DNA of 64,000 nucleotides from Gammaproteobacteria bacterium (GCA_028819565.1 JAPPLD010000003.1:62001-126000), one strand, 5' to 3'. Counted from the first letter of the stretch, positions 35,449 to 45,521 are shown. Notes: generated by a model from the sequence alone, not told the origin. Made by a program: numbers and translations.

Positions 35449-37133
35449 GCATTTTGGGCAAGGTTTCAGCCGGAAACACTTTGGGACAACTGTTCGAAGA
35501 ACGAGTCGCGGCCACGCCGGACGCGGTGGCCTACGTCGAGTACAGCCATGTGCTGGGCAAATGGTTCAGGCACAGTTGGGAGTCGGTGCACGAACAGGTC
35601 GGTCGGGCCCAGTTTCTACTTCAGGCGCTCGGTCTCGAAGCGGGAGACCGAATCGGCATCATGGCACACGGCGGAACCTATTGGGTCACCCTGGATTTGG
35701 CCGCGGCCAGCCTCGGGATTGTGACCGTGCCCCTGTACCATCGGGACCGGGGAGGCAATGTCGTTTACGTGGCCGAACGCAGCCGCATGCGTGCGCTGTT
35801 TATCGGTGGGCACGCGCAGTGGCAGGAACTGGAAAATGAACGCGTCCGCATGCCCGGCGTCGAACATATCTTCAGTGCGATCAGAATCCCGGATACGGAA
35901 GTCAGGCCGTTTCCCCTGGAACTTTCCAACATCGCCCCATCGCTGTACCGGGTAACGCAGAACGATCCCGACTCTATCGCGACTATCGTGTTTACTTCGG
36001 GAACCACCGGCCGACCCAAGGGGGTGCAGCTGACTCATGCCAACATCCTGAGTAACGCCATCGCGGCGACTGCCGCGGTCCCGATCGGACCGGAAGACCG
36101 GTTGCTGTCTTTCCTGCCGCTGTCGCACATGTTCGAGCGGACGGTCGGCTACTACTCGCCCATGCTGCACGGATCCACGGTGGCGTTCGCCCGTTCCGTT
36201 GCCACCTTGCGTGAGGATCTCCGCCTGCAGCCGCCCACCATCATGGTGTCGGTGCCGCGCGTCTACGAAAAGATCTATCGAACCCTGACTTCGAGGCGGC
36301 CACTGAATAGCCCGGTCGGGCGGCTTCTGGTGTCCTTGGGTCGGCGGGCCGGCCGTGCAGGTCCTCTGTCCCTGTGGCGAGTTCTCGGCCTACTGCCGCG
36401 CCGCCTGATTGGGAAGAAGGTCCTTCAGGGTCTGGGCGGGCACCTGCGGATTGCCATCACTGGCGGTGCGGCGATGAATTCCTCGGTCGCGGATTTCTTC
36501 GCGGGAATTGGCCTGAAGGTATTGCAGGGCTATGGCTTGACGGAGACCTCTCCGGTGGTCAGCGTCAATCGAGAGGGCGACATCCGGCGTGGTTCGGTCG
36601 GTCCACCGATCAAGGATGTGGAGGTGAAATTGGCCGATGACCAGGAACTGCTGGTGAGAGGTCAAGGAGTCATGCAGGGCTATTTGGACAATCCCGAGGC
36701 GACGAAAGCAGCCATCGACCGCGAGGGATGGTTTCATACGGGCGACTTGGCCCGCATCGAGGACGGGCACATCTATATCGTGGGGCGCGCGAAAGAAATC
36801 ATCGTGCTGTCCAACGGAGAGAAAGTTCCGCCGGAGGACCTGGAAAGCGCCTTGTGCAACGATCCCCGAATCAGTCAGGCCTGGGTTACCGGGGAGGGAC
36901 GGCCATTCCTGTCGGCCGTAGTGGTGGTCGATGAGCCGGTGGACGAGGCTCAACTACTGGATACCGCGGGCGACTTGTTGCACAACTTCCCAGGGTACGC
37001 GCGAATCAAGCGCCTGCACATTGAAACCGAGCCGTGGAGCGAACGGGGCGGACTGATGACCGCGACGTTGAAGTTGCGGCGCCGTGCCCTTCATGAGAAA
37101 TACGACGAGATCATCGCCACGTTTTACGAGTAA
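35445..37133 (+). CDS. fadD: Long-chain acyl-CoA synthetase (AMP-binding)
   Basis: This 562-residue adenylate-forming enzyme activates fatty acids to acyl-CoA for the preceding beta-oxidation genes. Motifs are the P-loop TIVFTSGTTGRPKG, GYGLTETSPVVS, and the hinge region DREGWFHTGDLARIEDG followed by GRAKEIIVLSNGEKVPPEDLE. The overall form resembles FAA/FadD15-type long-chain ligases more than E. coli FadD. Its ATG overlaps the fadJ stop (ATGA), making it the last gene of the operon. The symbol is used for role; sequence alone does not fix chain-length preference. Confidence 0.88.
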   Translation: MSILGKVSAGNTLGQLFEERVAATPDAVAYVEYSHVLGKWFRHSWESVHEQVGRAQFLLQALGLEAGDRIGIMAHGGTYWVTLDLAAASLGIVTVPLYHRDRGGNVVYVAERSRMRALFIGGHAQWQELENERVRMPGVEHIFSAIRIPDTEVRPFPLELSNIAPSLYRVTQNDPDSIATIVFTSGTTGRPKGVQLTHANILSNAIAATAAVPIGPEDRLLSFLPLSHMFERTVGYYSPMLHGSTVAFARSVATLREDLRLQPPTIMVSVPRVYEKIYRTLTSRRPLNSPVGRLLVSLGRRAGRAGPLSLWRVLGLLPRRLIGKKVLQGLGGHLRIAITGGAAMNSSVADFFAGIGLKVLQGYGLTETSPVVSVNREGDIRRGSVGPPIKDVEVKLADDQELLVRGQGVMQGYLDNPEATKAAIDREGWFHTGDLARIEDGHIYIVGRAKEIIVLSNGEKVPPEDLESALCNDPRISQAWVTGEGRPFLSAVVVVDEPVDEAQLLDTAGDLLHNFPGYARIKRLHIETEPWSERGGLMTATLKLRRRALHEKYDEIIATFYE

Positions 37134-37165
37134 CGTAGAACCTTCTACCCAATTCCGTTCGGTTC

Positions 37166-39109
37166 TTACTCGAACTTCTCGGGTGTCCAGCGCCAGCCCA
37201 TTTTCGGAAGTGCTTCGACTACCTCGAAAGGCTGGATGTGCCGGAAACGGCGGCCGTATCGGTCGACGGTGACAGCTTCCAGCACGTGTGGACCGACGAG
37301 CAAGGATTTGGGCAAGTCGGCACGCCAGAGGTGACTGGATTTCCGGGTCAGCATCCAAGGCTTGAACGGACCCGGGGCGCCTTCCCAGGCAACTCCGCGC
37401 CAGGTCGTGAATCCGGCAGTCGCATTGCCGCCTTCCTCGCTCCGGACTGCGAGACGGGCATTGGTCGATTGCCGGGCCAAGGCAAGCGGGTCGGCGTATT
37501 CGGGCCCTTCGAGCCATTCCTCGCCTTCGCCCGGCTGGGTCCTCACGGCTTCAATCGTCTCGCCGCCGTCGATGGAGACGGAGACGGTGCTGCCCTTTGA
37601 CCCGTTCCAGACATTGACCGCCACCCAACTGCCACCTTCGAGGTCGTCAAGCGTCAGCATGTTCATGTCGCCGAGATCCGCAATTGTGACCGGAGGGATA
37701 ACGCTGGACGGGATCTCGTGGGTGTCGGCATAGAAGAACAAGGCCTCGGCCCATTCGCGGAACCGGGGGGTGTTGAAGGAGGCATGCATCTGTTCCTCCT
37801 TCGTGCCCCCGAAAGTCATGTAAGTGTCGGTATAGTCAACCCCGTCGAATTCAATCACGTAATAGCCGCGCGGTGCGCCGAGCCGCTGGGTCGCATGCGG
37901 GATGCCATGGTCGTTCAGATCACCAGCCCACCAGGAACCGGCGACGCTGCCGGTGATGATTTGGTGGAATGGCGCCGGACCCATCCCCGTGATTTCCTGC
38001 CAACCGTGGAAATGTTCGCCCGGCATGATCTGCTCGGTAGTGTGGGTGTGGCCGAATAGCCCCAGGGTCGGGCGGTCGCCGATAATCGCATAGAGATCAA
38101 CCAGGTTATCGACTTGACGCTTCTGCGACGTCGCGTCGGTATAGCTCGCAAACGGGATGTGCGCATTCAGGACCAGCAGCTTGTCCTTTGACACATGGGC
38201 CAGGTCGTTGCGCAGCCAGGCAAGCTGGCGTTCGTGGATCACGCCGTTGTAGGCCGGTTTTCCGGCAGGGTCGCAGAAGGGGTGGTCGTCGACCCCGTTG
38301 CACGGGTAGCGCACATCGTCGAGGACGACGAAGTGGACTTGCCCGATATCGAAAGAATAGTACTCGGGGCCCCACTCGCGCCGAAAGGTGTCGAGGGAAT
38401 GGGCATCGTCCGTAGCATCGAAATCCACGTCGTGATTGCCGGCGACGTAGTATTGGGGAACACCGCCGGTCGAGATGATTTTCTTGAAGCGCCCATAGAG
38501 GGACAAGTCGTCGCCCACGATGTCTCCCTCGAAGATCAGGCACTCGGTCGCGCTGTTGTCGCGGCTGGCAAGCATTTTGCCGACCGTGTCCCGGATATAG
38601 GAGACTTCCCGGTTCGTGTAGGCTTGAGTATCGCCGAACACCAGGCACTGGAAACGGTCTCCCACCGGATCTTCGATCAGGGGAAAGTTGATGGATTCCG
38701 GCAAGGGGCCGGTCGGGGCGATTCCACCGAAGCGCAGGTCGGGGGAACCCTTGATTTTGTGGATGTAGTTGAATTGGGGGACCAGGTCCGCGTTGACCGG
38801 GGGGGTGTAGCCCGAAGGCCTGGTGATGAAGAGATTCATGTCGTCGTAAGCCGGCAGCGTGTAGCTGCCGTCTTCGGCCGTCATGACGACTTCGCGGCCG
38901 TTGGAGACCATGGCACCAGCAATGCCAGTCTCGTCTGCATCGAGTTTCGAATTACGGTTGGCATCCAGGAACACGGTGCCGCGCGAGGAATCGGGAATAG
39001 TGTCACCGCGCACGACGTGAACCGAGCCGATGTAATCCGGATCTTTCGCGTGGGATCCGGTTGCAGCCAGGGCCAGAGTGACGGCTAGGACGAAAACGGA
39101 ATGGTGCAT
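37166..39109 (-). CDS. Secreted calcineurin-like metallophosphoesterase
   Basis: The 647-residue product starts with a cleavable signal peptide (VFVLAVTLALAATGSHA). An N-terminal beta domain (about 40-110, TVFLDANRNSKLDADETG with a calcium-binding look) precedes the metallophosphatase core. Metal ligands are in LVFGDTQ, FEGDIVGDD, VAGNHDVDFDATDD, LNAHIPF and GLFGHTHTTEQ. A C-terminal beta domain (about 440-640) follows, the N-core-C layout of MetallophosN/MetallophosC proteins. It probably hydrolyses a phosphoester in the periplasm; the substrate is unknown. The gene converges with fadD and has a 145-base upstream gap that is AT-rich. Confidence 0.85.
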   Translation of the reverse strand: MHHSVFVLAVTLALAATGSHAKDPDYIGSVHVVRGDTIPDSSRGTVFLDANRNSKLDADETGIAGAMVSNGREVVMTAEDGSYTLPAYDDMNLFITRPSGYTPPVNADLVPQFNYIHKIKGSPDLRFGGIAPTGPLPESINFPLIEDPVGDRFQCLVFGDTQAYTNREVSYIRDTVGKMLASRDNSATECLIFEGDIVGDDLSLYGRFKKIISTGGVPQYYVAGNHDVDFDATDDAHSLDTFRREWGPEYYSFDIGQVHFVVLDDVRYPCNGVDDHPFCDPAGKPAYNGVIHERQLAWLRNDLAHVSKDKLLVLNAHIPFASYTDATSQKRQVDNLVDLYAIIGDRPTLGLFGHTHTTEQIMPGEHFHGWQEITGMGPAPFHQIITGSVAGSWWAGDLNDHGIPHATQRLGAPRGYYVIEFDGVDYTDTYMTFGGTKEEQMHASFNTPRFREWAEALFFYADTHEIPSSVIPPVTIADLGDMNMLTLDDLEGGSWVAVNVWNGSKGSTVSVSIDGGETIEAVRTQPGEGEEWLEGPEYADPLALARQSTNARLAVRSEEGGNATAGFTTWRGVAWEGAPGPFKPWMLTRKSSHLWRADLPKSLLVGPHVLEAVTVDRYGRRFRHIQPFEVVEALPKMGWRWTPEKFE

Positions 39110-39254
39110 GAATCAGTCTCCTGTGCGATCCAATCGGGGCAAAGTCTCAATTAGGATCAATCAACTGACCTTATTTAGAAAAACTAAAAAAAATTATTAT
39201 GTTTCAAATAGATATGGAAGCCAGATAATTCAGAGAAGATGGAGTTTTCTGGCC

Positions 39255-39587
39255 TTACGGCTGGTCTCCGCGCTCAATCTGGGTCTGCGTCATGTCCCCG
39301 CTGGTATCGACGATGACTTCCCGGACGTCCGGCATCCGCGCCACGATGTAGGCCGCCATCATCGTTGCCAGTTCCTGGTTGTGGTTTTCCATCGCCGTCA
39401 GCAACCGGTCGGCGACGATCTGGCAGCGCTGGTGGGAATCCGGGCGGTCGACCCAGACCCGGGACATTTGCCAGCCCCGGTCCATGTCGGCATCCATACG
39501 GGCGAACATGCCGGCGGCCTCCTCGGGCATTCCGTCCGGAATCCGGATCGGATAGGAATGCTCGTTGATGGTGACGTTCAGGATCAT
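39255..39587 (-). CDS. Conserved-type hypothetical protein
   Basis: This 110-residue soluble protein has an initial beta hairpin (MILNVTINEHSYPIRIPDGM) followed by helices (EEAAGMFARMDADMDRGW, ADRLLTAMENHNQELATMMAAY). The general shape recalls small helical cell-division or chaperone-like proteins but no family is recognised. It stands alone between the phosphoesterase and rnr, transcribed away from rnr. Regular codon use supports a real gene. Function unknown. Confidence 0.6.
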   Translation of the reverse strand: MILNVTINEHSYPIRIPDGMPEEAAGMFARMDADMDRGWQMSRVWVDRPDSHQRCQIVADRLLTAMENHNQELATMMAAYIVARMPDVREVIVDTSGDMTQTQIERGDQP

Positions 39588-39711
39588 GGTAATGGCTGGA
39601 GACGCGATGCCATACTAACACCCCCGGATGCTCACTTCTTGGCGCCGGGTTAAAATGAGAATCTCGTGATTAGCGCCGTCTCAGGCTTCCCACTTCTCCC
39701 AAATCCATTCC

Positions 39712-41679
39712 ATGCCCCGCCGCAGATCTTCCCGGCGATCCACTCGTCAATCAGCCTCTTCCAAGCCGATCCACGGGCGCCTCTCCGCGCACCGCGACGG
39801 CTACGGCTTCGTCACACCGGACAGCGGAGGCGAAGACATTTTCCTGCCGCAAGCGCAGATGCACACCGCGATGCATGGCGACTACGTTTCGGTCTGGCCC
39901 GGCCAGCCAGGCTGGCGCGGGAAGACCAGCGGAATGTTCCACGAAGTTCTGGAGCGCAGCCACGAGACCGTGGTCGGACGACTCCAGAATGAGGGCGGAC
40001 GCAAGTCGGTCATCGTCCCGGAAGACCCGCGCATCCAGCACGCTTTCGAGTCTACGAAGCACGTGAGCGCGAAGAACGGGGACATGGTGGTGGCCGACAT
40101 CACGGTGTTCCCGCAGCAGGGCCATCCGGGCAAGGCCGAGATCAGCCGCGTACTCGGAGATCCGAAGCAGAATATGGATATCGATTTCGCCATTGCTTCG
40201 TTCAGTCTGCCGTACACTTGGGCACGCCGAGTCCGCAAGGAATTAGCCGGTCTGTCCGAGCTTGAGGACGAATCGCCGCGGCGGGATCTGACGGACCTGC
40301 CGTTCGTGACCATCGACGGCGCGGATGCCAAGGACTTCGACGATGCCGTCTGCGCGCGCAAGACCCGTTCCGGCTGGACGTTGTGGGTGGCGATCGCGGA
40401 TGTTGCGCACTATGTCCGCCCGGGTAGCGCCTTGGATGCCGAGGCACGAAAGCGGGGAACCTCGGTTTATTTTCCGAACCGGGTCATCCCGATGCTGCCC
40501 CCGGAGTTGTCGGAAGACCTGTGCTCCCTGCGCCCGGACTTGGAGCGCAAGACGTTGGTCTGCGAAATGCGGCTCGGGCCCCGCGGAGGGATGCAATCGG
40601 CCCGGTTTTACCCGGCGCAGATCCGCTCGCGGGCACGGCTGACCTATTCGACCGTGGGACAGGCCGTGTTCAAGAGCCAGCCTGCTGCGCGCCGGCGTCT
40701 CGACGCTCATTTGCCTGCACTGGAGAGTCTGGCGACCCTGTATCGATTAGTCCACGCCCAGCGTGAACGTCGCGGCGCCTTGGATTTCAGCAGTACGGAA
40801 TGCCGCTTCAAATTCGATGGCCAAGGCCAGGTCAAGAGCATCCACCCGGTCACCCGGCTCGAATCTCACCGGCTGATTGAGGAATTCATGATTTTGGCCA
40901 ACGTGGCCGCGGCCGAACAACTGCACCAACACAAGCAGCATGGCCTTTACCGCATCCACGACCAACCCCAGCAAGAAAAGATCGAGACTCTACGCGCCCT
41001 GGTCGCGGGCCTTGGCCTGGAGTTTCCGTCAAGTAATCCCATCACCCCAAGCGATTGTGCCGACTTGCTTCGGCAGGTTCGAGGCACTGAATATCAAGCA
41101 CTGGTCGAGCGGACCCTGCTGCGTACCCAGAGCCTCTCCGTTTACTCGCCCGACAATATCGGGCACTTTGGCCTGGCGCTGGAGCGCTACGCCCATTTCA
41201 CCTCGCCCATACGGCGCTACCCGGATCTGGCCGTGCATCGGGCCATCCGCCGGACGCTGAAGGGAGGAAAGCAAATAGGATCATCCCCATCCCATGCTGA
41301 AATGACGGTTCTTGGAGAACATTGCTCCATGACGGAACGGCGGGCCGACGAGGCCGTGTGGGATGTTGAAGCAGCCTACAAATGCCGCCTTGCGGAGAAG
41401 CACTTGGGGAAACATTTCAGCGGAACCGTCAGCACGGTCACGCAGTTCGGGCTGTTCGTGGAGATGGATGGCCTGTATACGGAGGGCCTGCTCCATGTCC
41501 GGCAGTTGGGCGGGGACGAATATTTCTACGAACCGGGTCCTCAGATCCTGCAGGGAAAGCGCACCGAGGAGGCTTGGCAGGCGGGTGACCGCATTGAGGT
41601 GGTTATCCGGGAGGTCAACCACCGCGAACGCAGGATCGCACTGGCACGGCATTACGGGCACAGCCGGGGCCGAAAATGA
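39712..41679 (+). CDS. rnr: Ribonuclease R (short form)
   Basis: This 655-residue RNase II/R-family 3'-5' exoribonuclease has cold-shock-like RNA-binding domains (about 20-165), the RNB catalytic domain with D202, D205, D208, D210 and D211 (IDGADAKDFDDAV), and a C-terminal S1 domain (FSGTVSTVTQFGLFVEM). E. coli RNase R is about 813 residues; this one lacks the N-terminal winged-helix region and the long lysine-rich tail, having only a short basic start. It degrades structured RNA in turnover and quality control. It overlaps rlmB by 4 bp, the standard rnr-rlmB pairing, which supports RNase R over RNase II. Confidence 0.9.
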   Translation: MPRRRSSRRSTRQSASSKPIHGRLSAHRDGYGFVTPDSGGEDIFLPQAQMHTAMHGDYVSVWPGQPGWRGKTSGMFHEVLERSHETVVGRLQNEGGRKSVIVPEDPRIQHAFESTKHVSAKNGDMVVADITVFPQQGHPGKAEISRVLGDPKQNMDIDFAIASFSLPYTWARRVRKELAGLSELEDESPRRDLTDLPFVTIDGADAKDFDDAVCARKTRSGWTLWVAIADVAHYVRPGSALDAEARKRGTSVYFPNRVIPMLPPELSEDLCSLRPDLERKTLVCEMRLGPRGGMQSARFYPAQIRSRARLTYSTVGQAVFKSQPAARRRLDAHLPALESLATLYRLVHAQRERRGALDFSSTECRFKFDGQGQVKSIHPVTRLESHRLIEEFMILANVAAAEQLHQHKQHGLYRIHDQPQQEKIETLRALVAGLGLEFPSSNPITPSDCADLLRQVRGTEYQALVERTLLRTQSLSVYSPDNIGHFGLALERYAHFTSPIRRYPDLAVHRAIRRTLKGGKQIGSSPSHAEMTVLGEHCSMTERRADEAVWDVEAAYKCRLAEKHLGKHFSGTVSTVTQFGLFVEMDGLYTEGLLHVRQLGGDEYFYEPGPQILQGKRTEEAWQAGDRIEVVIREVNHRERRIALARHYGHSRGRK

Positions 41680-42431
41680 GTGCGCCGGAACTGATTTATG
41701 GGCGTCATGCCGTACTGGCGGCCCTGCAGGCTCGCCCCGGGGACGTTCATGAACTTTGGCTGCAGAACGGGAAGGAAGATTCGCCGACCGATGCGCTGGT
41801 GACCCGTGCCCGGGAATTGCGCATCCCGGTTCAACGTGTCAACGCTGCCGTACTGCGTCAGCACACCCGGGATGCGGTGCATCAAGGTGTGGCGGCCCGG
41901 ATTCGTCCCCAGGCTTCCAAGTCGGAGGCCGATCTGGCCACGCTACTGGAGAGAGAGCCTGAGTCTGCCCGCTTCCTCGTGTTGGATGGGGTGACCGACC
42001 CGCACAATCTTGGAGCCTGTCTGCGTGTTGCCGAGGCGGCAGGCGTTCGTGCCGTTATCGTGCCGGCCCGCCATCAGGCTCGCCTGACGGGCAGCGCGTT
42101 CAAGTCGGCTTCGGGTTCAGCCGAGCGGGTACCTCTGGTTCGAGTTTCCAATCTGGCGCGAAGCCTGGAGCAACTCAAACAGGCAGGGGTCTGGCTCTAT
42201 GCGGCCGCTGCGGACTCGGGCTCGAATCTCTGGGAGACCACGTTCCGCCTGCCTTGGGCGATTGTCGTGGGCGGCGAGGGCGAAGGCATCCGTGCCCGCA
42301 CGCGCGGCTTGTGCGATTTTTGCGTCGGAATCCCGATGCGGGGCGAAGTCGAGAGCCTCAATGTGGCCACTGCCTCCAGCGTACTGCTGTTCGAGGCCGA
42401 CCGGCAATCGCGGGAGCGGCAGGAATCATGA
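41676..42431 (+). CDS. rlmB: 23S rRNA (guanosine-2251 2'-O)-methyltransferase
   Basis: This 251-residue SPOUT methyltransferase has an L30e-like RNA-binding N-terminus (LIYGRHAVLAALQ) and the knotted C-terminal domain with motif 1 (LVLDGVTDPHNLGACLRVAE), motif 2 (IVVGGEGEGIR) and motif 3 (IPMRGEVESLNVATA). It methylates G2251 in the 23S rRNA P loop using AdoMet. Start and stop overlap rnr and purD respectively as ATGA, so the three genes form one operon. All three motifs are intact. Confidence 0.94.
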   Translation: MSAPELIYGRHAVLAALQARPGDVHELWLQNGKEDSPTDALVTRARELRIPVQRVNAAVLRQHTRDAVHQGVAARIRPQASKSEADLATLLEREPESARFLVLDGVTDPHNLGACLRVAEAAGVRAVIVPARHQARLTGSAFKSASGSAERVPLVRVSNLARSLEQLKQAGVWLYAAAADSGSNLWETTFRLPWAIVVGGEGEGIRARTRGLCDFCVGIPMRGEVESLNVATASSVLLFEADRQSRERQES

Positions 42432-43720
42432 AAGTCTTGGTAATCGGGGGAGGAGGCCGTGAGCATGCGTTGGCCTGGAAGCTCGCGCAGTCGGAGGATG
42501 CCGAGCAGGTTTTCGTGGCGCCGGGCAACGCAGGCACGGCGCGGGAGCCGGGGATCCGGAACGTGGCAATTGCCGCCACGGATACCGACGCCTTGTTGGA
42601 TTTTGCAAAGTTGGAGGGCATCGACCTGACCGTGGTCGGGCCTGAAGATCCGCTGGCGGGTGGTCTGGTCGACCGGTTCGAGGTGGAAGGCTGCCGGGTG
42701 CTCGGACCCCGCAAGGAGGCGGCTCGGTTGGAAAGTTCCAAGGGGTTCAGCAAGGACTTCATGGCGCGCCACGGTATTCCCACGGCACGCTACGAACGCT
42801 TCACCGATTTTGATCAGGCCCGGCGTTACTTGACCGGGCAGGCGGCCCCGATCGTGGTCAAGGCCGATGGTTTGGCGGCCGGCAAGGGTGTCGTAGTGGC
42901 GACTTCCATTGCCGAAGCAGAGCAGGCGGCCTCGGCGATGCTACAGGAAGCACAGTTCAAGGAAGCCGGCCGCGCCATCGTGATCGAAGAGTTTTTGGAG
43001 GGACGGGAAGCCAGTTTCATCTGCTTGGTGGACGGGACGGATGTCATTCCACTGGCCACGTCGCAGGATCACAAGGCGCGCGACGAAGGCAACCGCGGCC
43101 CCAATACGGGCGGCATGGGCGCATACTCGCCGACGCCGCTGATTACGCCGGAACTGCACCGCCGCGTCCTTGAGGAAGTCATCCACCCCACGGTTCGTGG
43201 TTTGGCTTCGGAAGGGACACGATACCGGGGCTTTCTGTACGCCGGACTCATGCTGGACTCGGAGGGCAATCCGAAAGTGCTCGAATACAACTGCCGGTTC
43301 GGTGATCCCGAGACCCAACCGATCCTGTTTCGGTTGGATTCGGACCTATTGGACCTCTGTCTTGCTGCTACCGAAGGGCGCTTGGACAAAAGCGTTCCAG
43401 AATGGGATTCGCGCCCCACGTTGGGCGTCGTATTGGCGATCCGGGACTATCCAGGGAGCTATCCGAAGGGCGTTCCCATTACCGGACTCGACGAGGTGGA
43501 GGAGGAAGCCGGGGTGAAGGTCTTCCACGCAGGGACGACGACAGATAACGGGCAAGTGGTGACGAATGGCGGTAGAGTGCTATGCGTTTGCGCGAAAGAG
43601 GAAACCCTGGCCCTTGCCAAGGAACGGGCCTACCAGGCAGCGGAGAGGATCCGGTTCGAAGGTAAATTCTGCCGACGCGACATCGGCGCGGCTGTGCTGG
43701 CTTCAGGGAAAGGCGATTGA
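42428..43720 (+). CDS. purD: Phosphoribosylamine-glycine ligase
   Basis: This 430-residue ATP-grasp enzyme makes glycinamide ribonucleotide in step 2 of purine synthesis. Visible are the N-terminal MKVLVIGGGGREHALAWKL, the ATP-grasp segments VVKADGLAAGKGVVVA and EEFLEGREASFICLVDG, and the signature DEGNRGPNTGGMGAYSPTP. The frame opens far upstream within rlmB, but the ATG at 42428 gives the canonical start and a 4-bp overlap with the rlmB stop. It converges with rho, leaving only 9 bases between the stops. Confidence 0.96.
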   Translation: MKVLVIGGGGREHALAWKLAQSEDAEQVFVAPGNAGTAREPGIRNVAIAATDTDALLDFAKLEGIDLTVVGPEDPLAGGLVDRFEVEGCRVLGPRKEAARLESSKGFSKDFMARHGIPTARYERFTDFDQARRYLTGQAAPIVVKADGLAAGKGVVVATSIAEAEQAASAMLQEAQFKEAGRAIVIEEFLEGREASFICLVDGTDVIPLATSQDHKARDEGNRGPNTGGMGAYSPTPLITPELHRRVLEEVIHPTVRGLASEGTRYRGFLYAGLMLDSEGNPKVLEYNCRFGDPETQPILFRLDSDLLDLCLAATEGRLDKSVPEWDSRPTLGVVLAIRDYPGSYPKGVPITGLDEVEEEAGVKVFHAGTTTDNGQVVTNGGRVLCVCAKEETLALAKERAYQAAERIRFEGKFCRRDIGAAVLASGKGD

Positions 43721-43729
43721 TTGTCTGCT

Positions 43730-44986
43730 TTAGCGCTTCATAGCCTCGAAGAATTCGTCGTTGGTCTTAGTGGCCTGAAGCTTGCCGAGCAAGAACTCCA
43801 TGGCTGCGATTTCATCCATGGAATGGATGAACTTGCGCAGTACCCAGATTTTCTGCAATTCGGCCGGTTCCATCAGCAACTCTTCGCGGCGGGTTCCGGA
43901 ACGGTTGATGTTGATAGCCGGATAGACTCGTTTCTCGGCGATCCGCCGATCCAGATGGATTTCCAGGTTGCCGGTTCCCTTGAACTCCTCGTAGATCACT
44001 TCGTCCATCTTCGACCCGGTGTCGATCAGGGCGGTGGCGATGATGGTCAGGCTGCCGCCCTCCTCAATATTCCGGGCGGCGCCGAAGAAGCGTTTCGGCC
44101 GTTGCAGGGCGTTTGCGTCCACGCCCCCGGTCAGTACCTTGCCGGAAGAGGGGGCGACCGTGTTGTAGGCGCGGGCCAGACGCGTGATCGAGTCCAACAG
44201 GATCACAACATCACGCCGATGCTCCACTAGGCGGCGTGCTTTCTCGATTGCCATCTCGGACACTTGGACGTGCCGACTCGCGGCTTCATCGAAGGTGCTC
44301 GAAATCACGTCGCCTTGGACCATCCGCTCCATCTCGGTGACTTCTTCCGGGCGCTCATCGATCAGCAGCACAATCAGGTAGCACTCCGGTGAATTGGCGG
44401 TGATGCTCTGCGCAATGTTCTGCAGTAGGATGGTCTTGCCCGCCTTGGGCGGCGAGACGATCAGGCCACGTTGGCCCTTGCCGATTGGCGCAGTCAAGTC
44501 GATGATTCGGGCCGTGATATCTTCGGTACTGCCGTTGCCACGCTCGAGTTTCATGCACTGATCCGGGTGCAACGGGGTGAGGTTCTCGAACAGCGTTCTG
44601 TTCCGGGATTTTTCCGGGGGTTCGTAGTTGATTTCCGAGACCTTCAGGAGAGCGAAATAACGTTCACTTTCCTTGGGCGGGCGGATCTTCCCGGATACCG
44701 TGTCGCCGGAGCGTAAACCAAACCGGCGGATCTGGTTGGGGGAAACGTAGATGTCGTCGACGCCCGCTTGGTACGAGACGTCCGGGGAGCGCAGGAAGCC
44801 GAATCCTTCCTGCAGGATTTCCAGCACGCCTTCCCCGAAGATATCTTCTCCGTTTCGGGCATGGGACTTGAGCAGTTGGAAGATGAGGTCTTGCTTGCGT
44901 GCGCGAGAGGCGTTTTCGAGACCGGCCTGTTCGGCCATTTCAAGCAATTTTGTGATGGGGGTGCGTTTGAGTTCCGTGAGATTCAT
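43730..44986 (-). CDS. rho: Transcription termination factor Rho
   Basis: This 418-residue hexameric RNA-dependent ATPase is within one residue of E. coli Rho in length. Domains in order are the helical N-terminus, the cold-shock-like primary RNA site (about 50-125, [15 protein letters not shown]), Walker A PPKAGKT at 179-185, Walker [17 protein letters not shown] and the Q/R loops near [10 protein letters not shown]. It terminates untranslated transcripts. It stands 208 bases downstream of trxA on the same strand, the classical trxA-rho order. Confidence 0.97.
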   Translation of the reverse strand: MNLTELKRTPITKLLEMAEQAGLENASRARKQDLIFQLLKSHARNGEDIFGEGVLEILQEGFGFLRSPDVSYQAGVDDIYVSPNQIRRFGLRSGDTVSGKIRPPKESERYFALLKVSEINYEPPEKSRNRTLFENLTPLHPDQCMKLERGNGSTEDITARIIDLTAPIGKGQRGLIVSPPKAGKTILLQNIAQSITANSPECYLIVLLIDERPEEVTEMERMVQGDVISSTFDEAASRHVQVSEMAIEKARRLVEHRRDVVILLDSITRLARAYNTVAPSSGKVLTGGVDANALQRPKRFFGAARNIEEGGSLTIIATALIDTGSKMDEVIYEEFKGTGNLEIHLDRRIAEKRVYPAININRSGTRREELLMEPAELQKIWVLRKFIHSMDEIAAMEFLLGKLQATKTNDEFFEAMKR

Positions 44987-45108
44987 ATTGATGTGGAAGG
45001 GTCGGTGAATGGATGATGTGGAGGTTATGGAAATCTAGTGCAGCGATCGCCGCACCGATAGGGGGAAAACTCCGCGTGCGGCAGGATTCCCTGGAATTGT
45101 CAGTGGTC

Positions 45109-45126
45109 GCAGGGCGAATGCCCTGC
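45109..45126. other. Perfect hairpin in the trxA-rho intergenic region
   Basis: GCAGGGC, a GAAT loop and GCCCTGC form a 7-bp GC-rich stem in the 208-base gap between trxA and rho. No T-run follows on either strand, so it is not a standard terminator. In the rho 5' leader it could contribute to Rho autoregulation; this is inference only. Confidence 0.35.
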
Positions 45127-45194
45127 CCGAAAAGATACTCTAGTCTAGCACATTTGGTTGGCGGCGGCAGACGACTTCCCGCGAGGGAAGAGGC

Positions 45195-45521
45195 CTACAG
45201 GTGCTCTTCAATGAAGGCGGTCAACTGCGATTTGGACAATGCGCCGACTCGTTGCCCAGCCACTTCTCCGTTCTTGAACAGGATCAGGGTCGGAATCCCC
45301 CGGATGCCGTACTTCGGCGGAGTCTTCGGGTTTTCGTCCACGTTCAGTTTCGCCACCTTGAGGCGGTCCTTGTACAACTCAGCAAGTTCGTCGATGATCG
45401 GTGCGACCATCCGGCAGGGTCCGCACCATTCAGCCCAGAAATCCACCAGCACAGGTTCATCGCCGGAGAGAACTTCGCTGCCGAAATTCTCGTCGCCGAC
45501 AGCCGTAATATTGGCGCTCAA
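45195..45521 (-). CDS. trxA: Thioredoxin 1
   Basis: This 108-residue thioredoxin has the redox motif WCGPC at 32-36, the buried aspartate in VLVDFWAEW, and cis-proline in [13 protein letters not shown]. It reduces cytosolic disulfides. The start is TTG (complement of 45519-45521) preceded by an AGGGGGG ribosome-binding site 7 bases away; no in-frame ATG fits. It is divergent from rpoZ and followed by rho. Length equals the family norm. Confidence 0.96.
   Translation of the reverse strand: MSANITAVGDENFGSEVLSGDEPVLVDFWAEWCGPCRMVAPIIDELAELYKDRLKVAKLNVDENPKTPPKYGIRGIPTLILFKNGEVAGQRVGALSKSQLTAFIEEHL

Noticed and set aside
45109-45126. Hairpin between trxA and rho as an intrinsic terminator
   Set aside because: The stem is good but no run of T follows on either strand; kept only as a structural feature.
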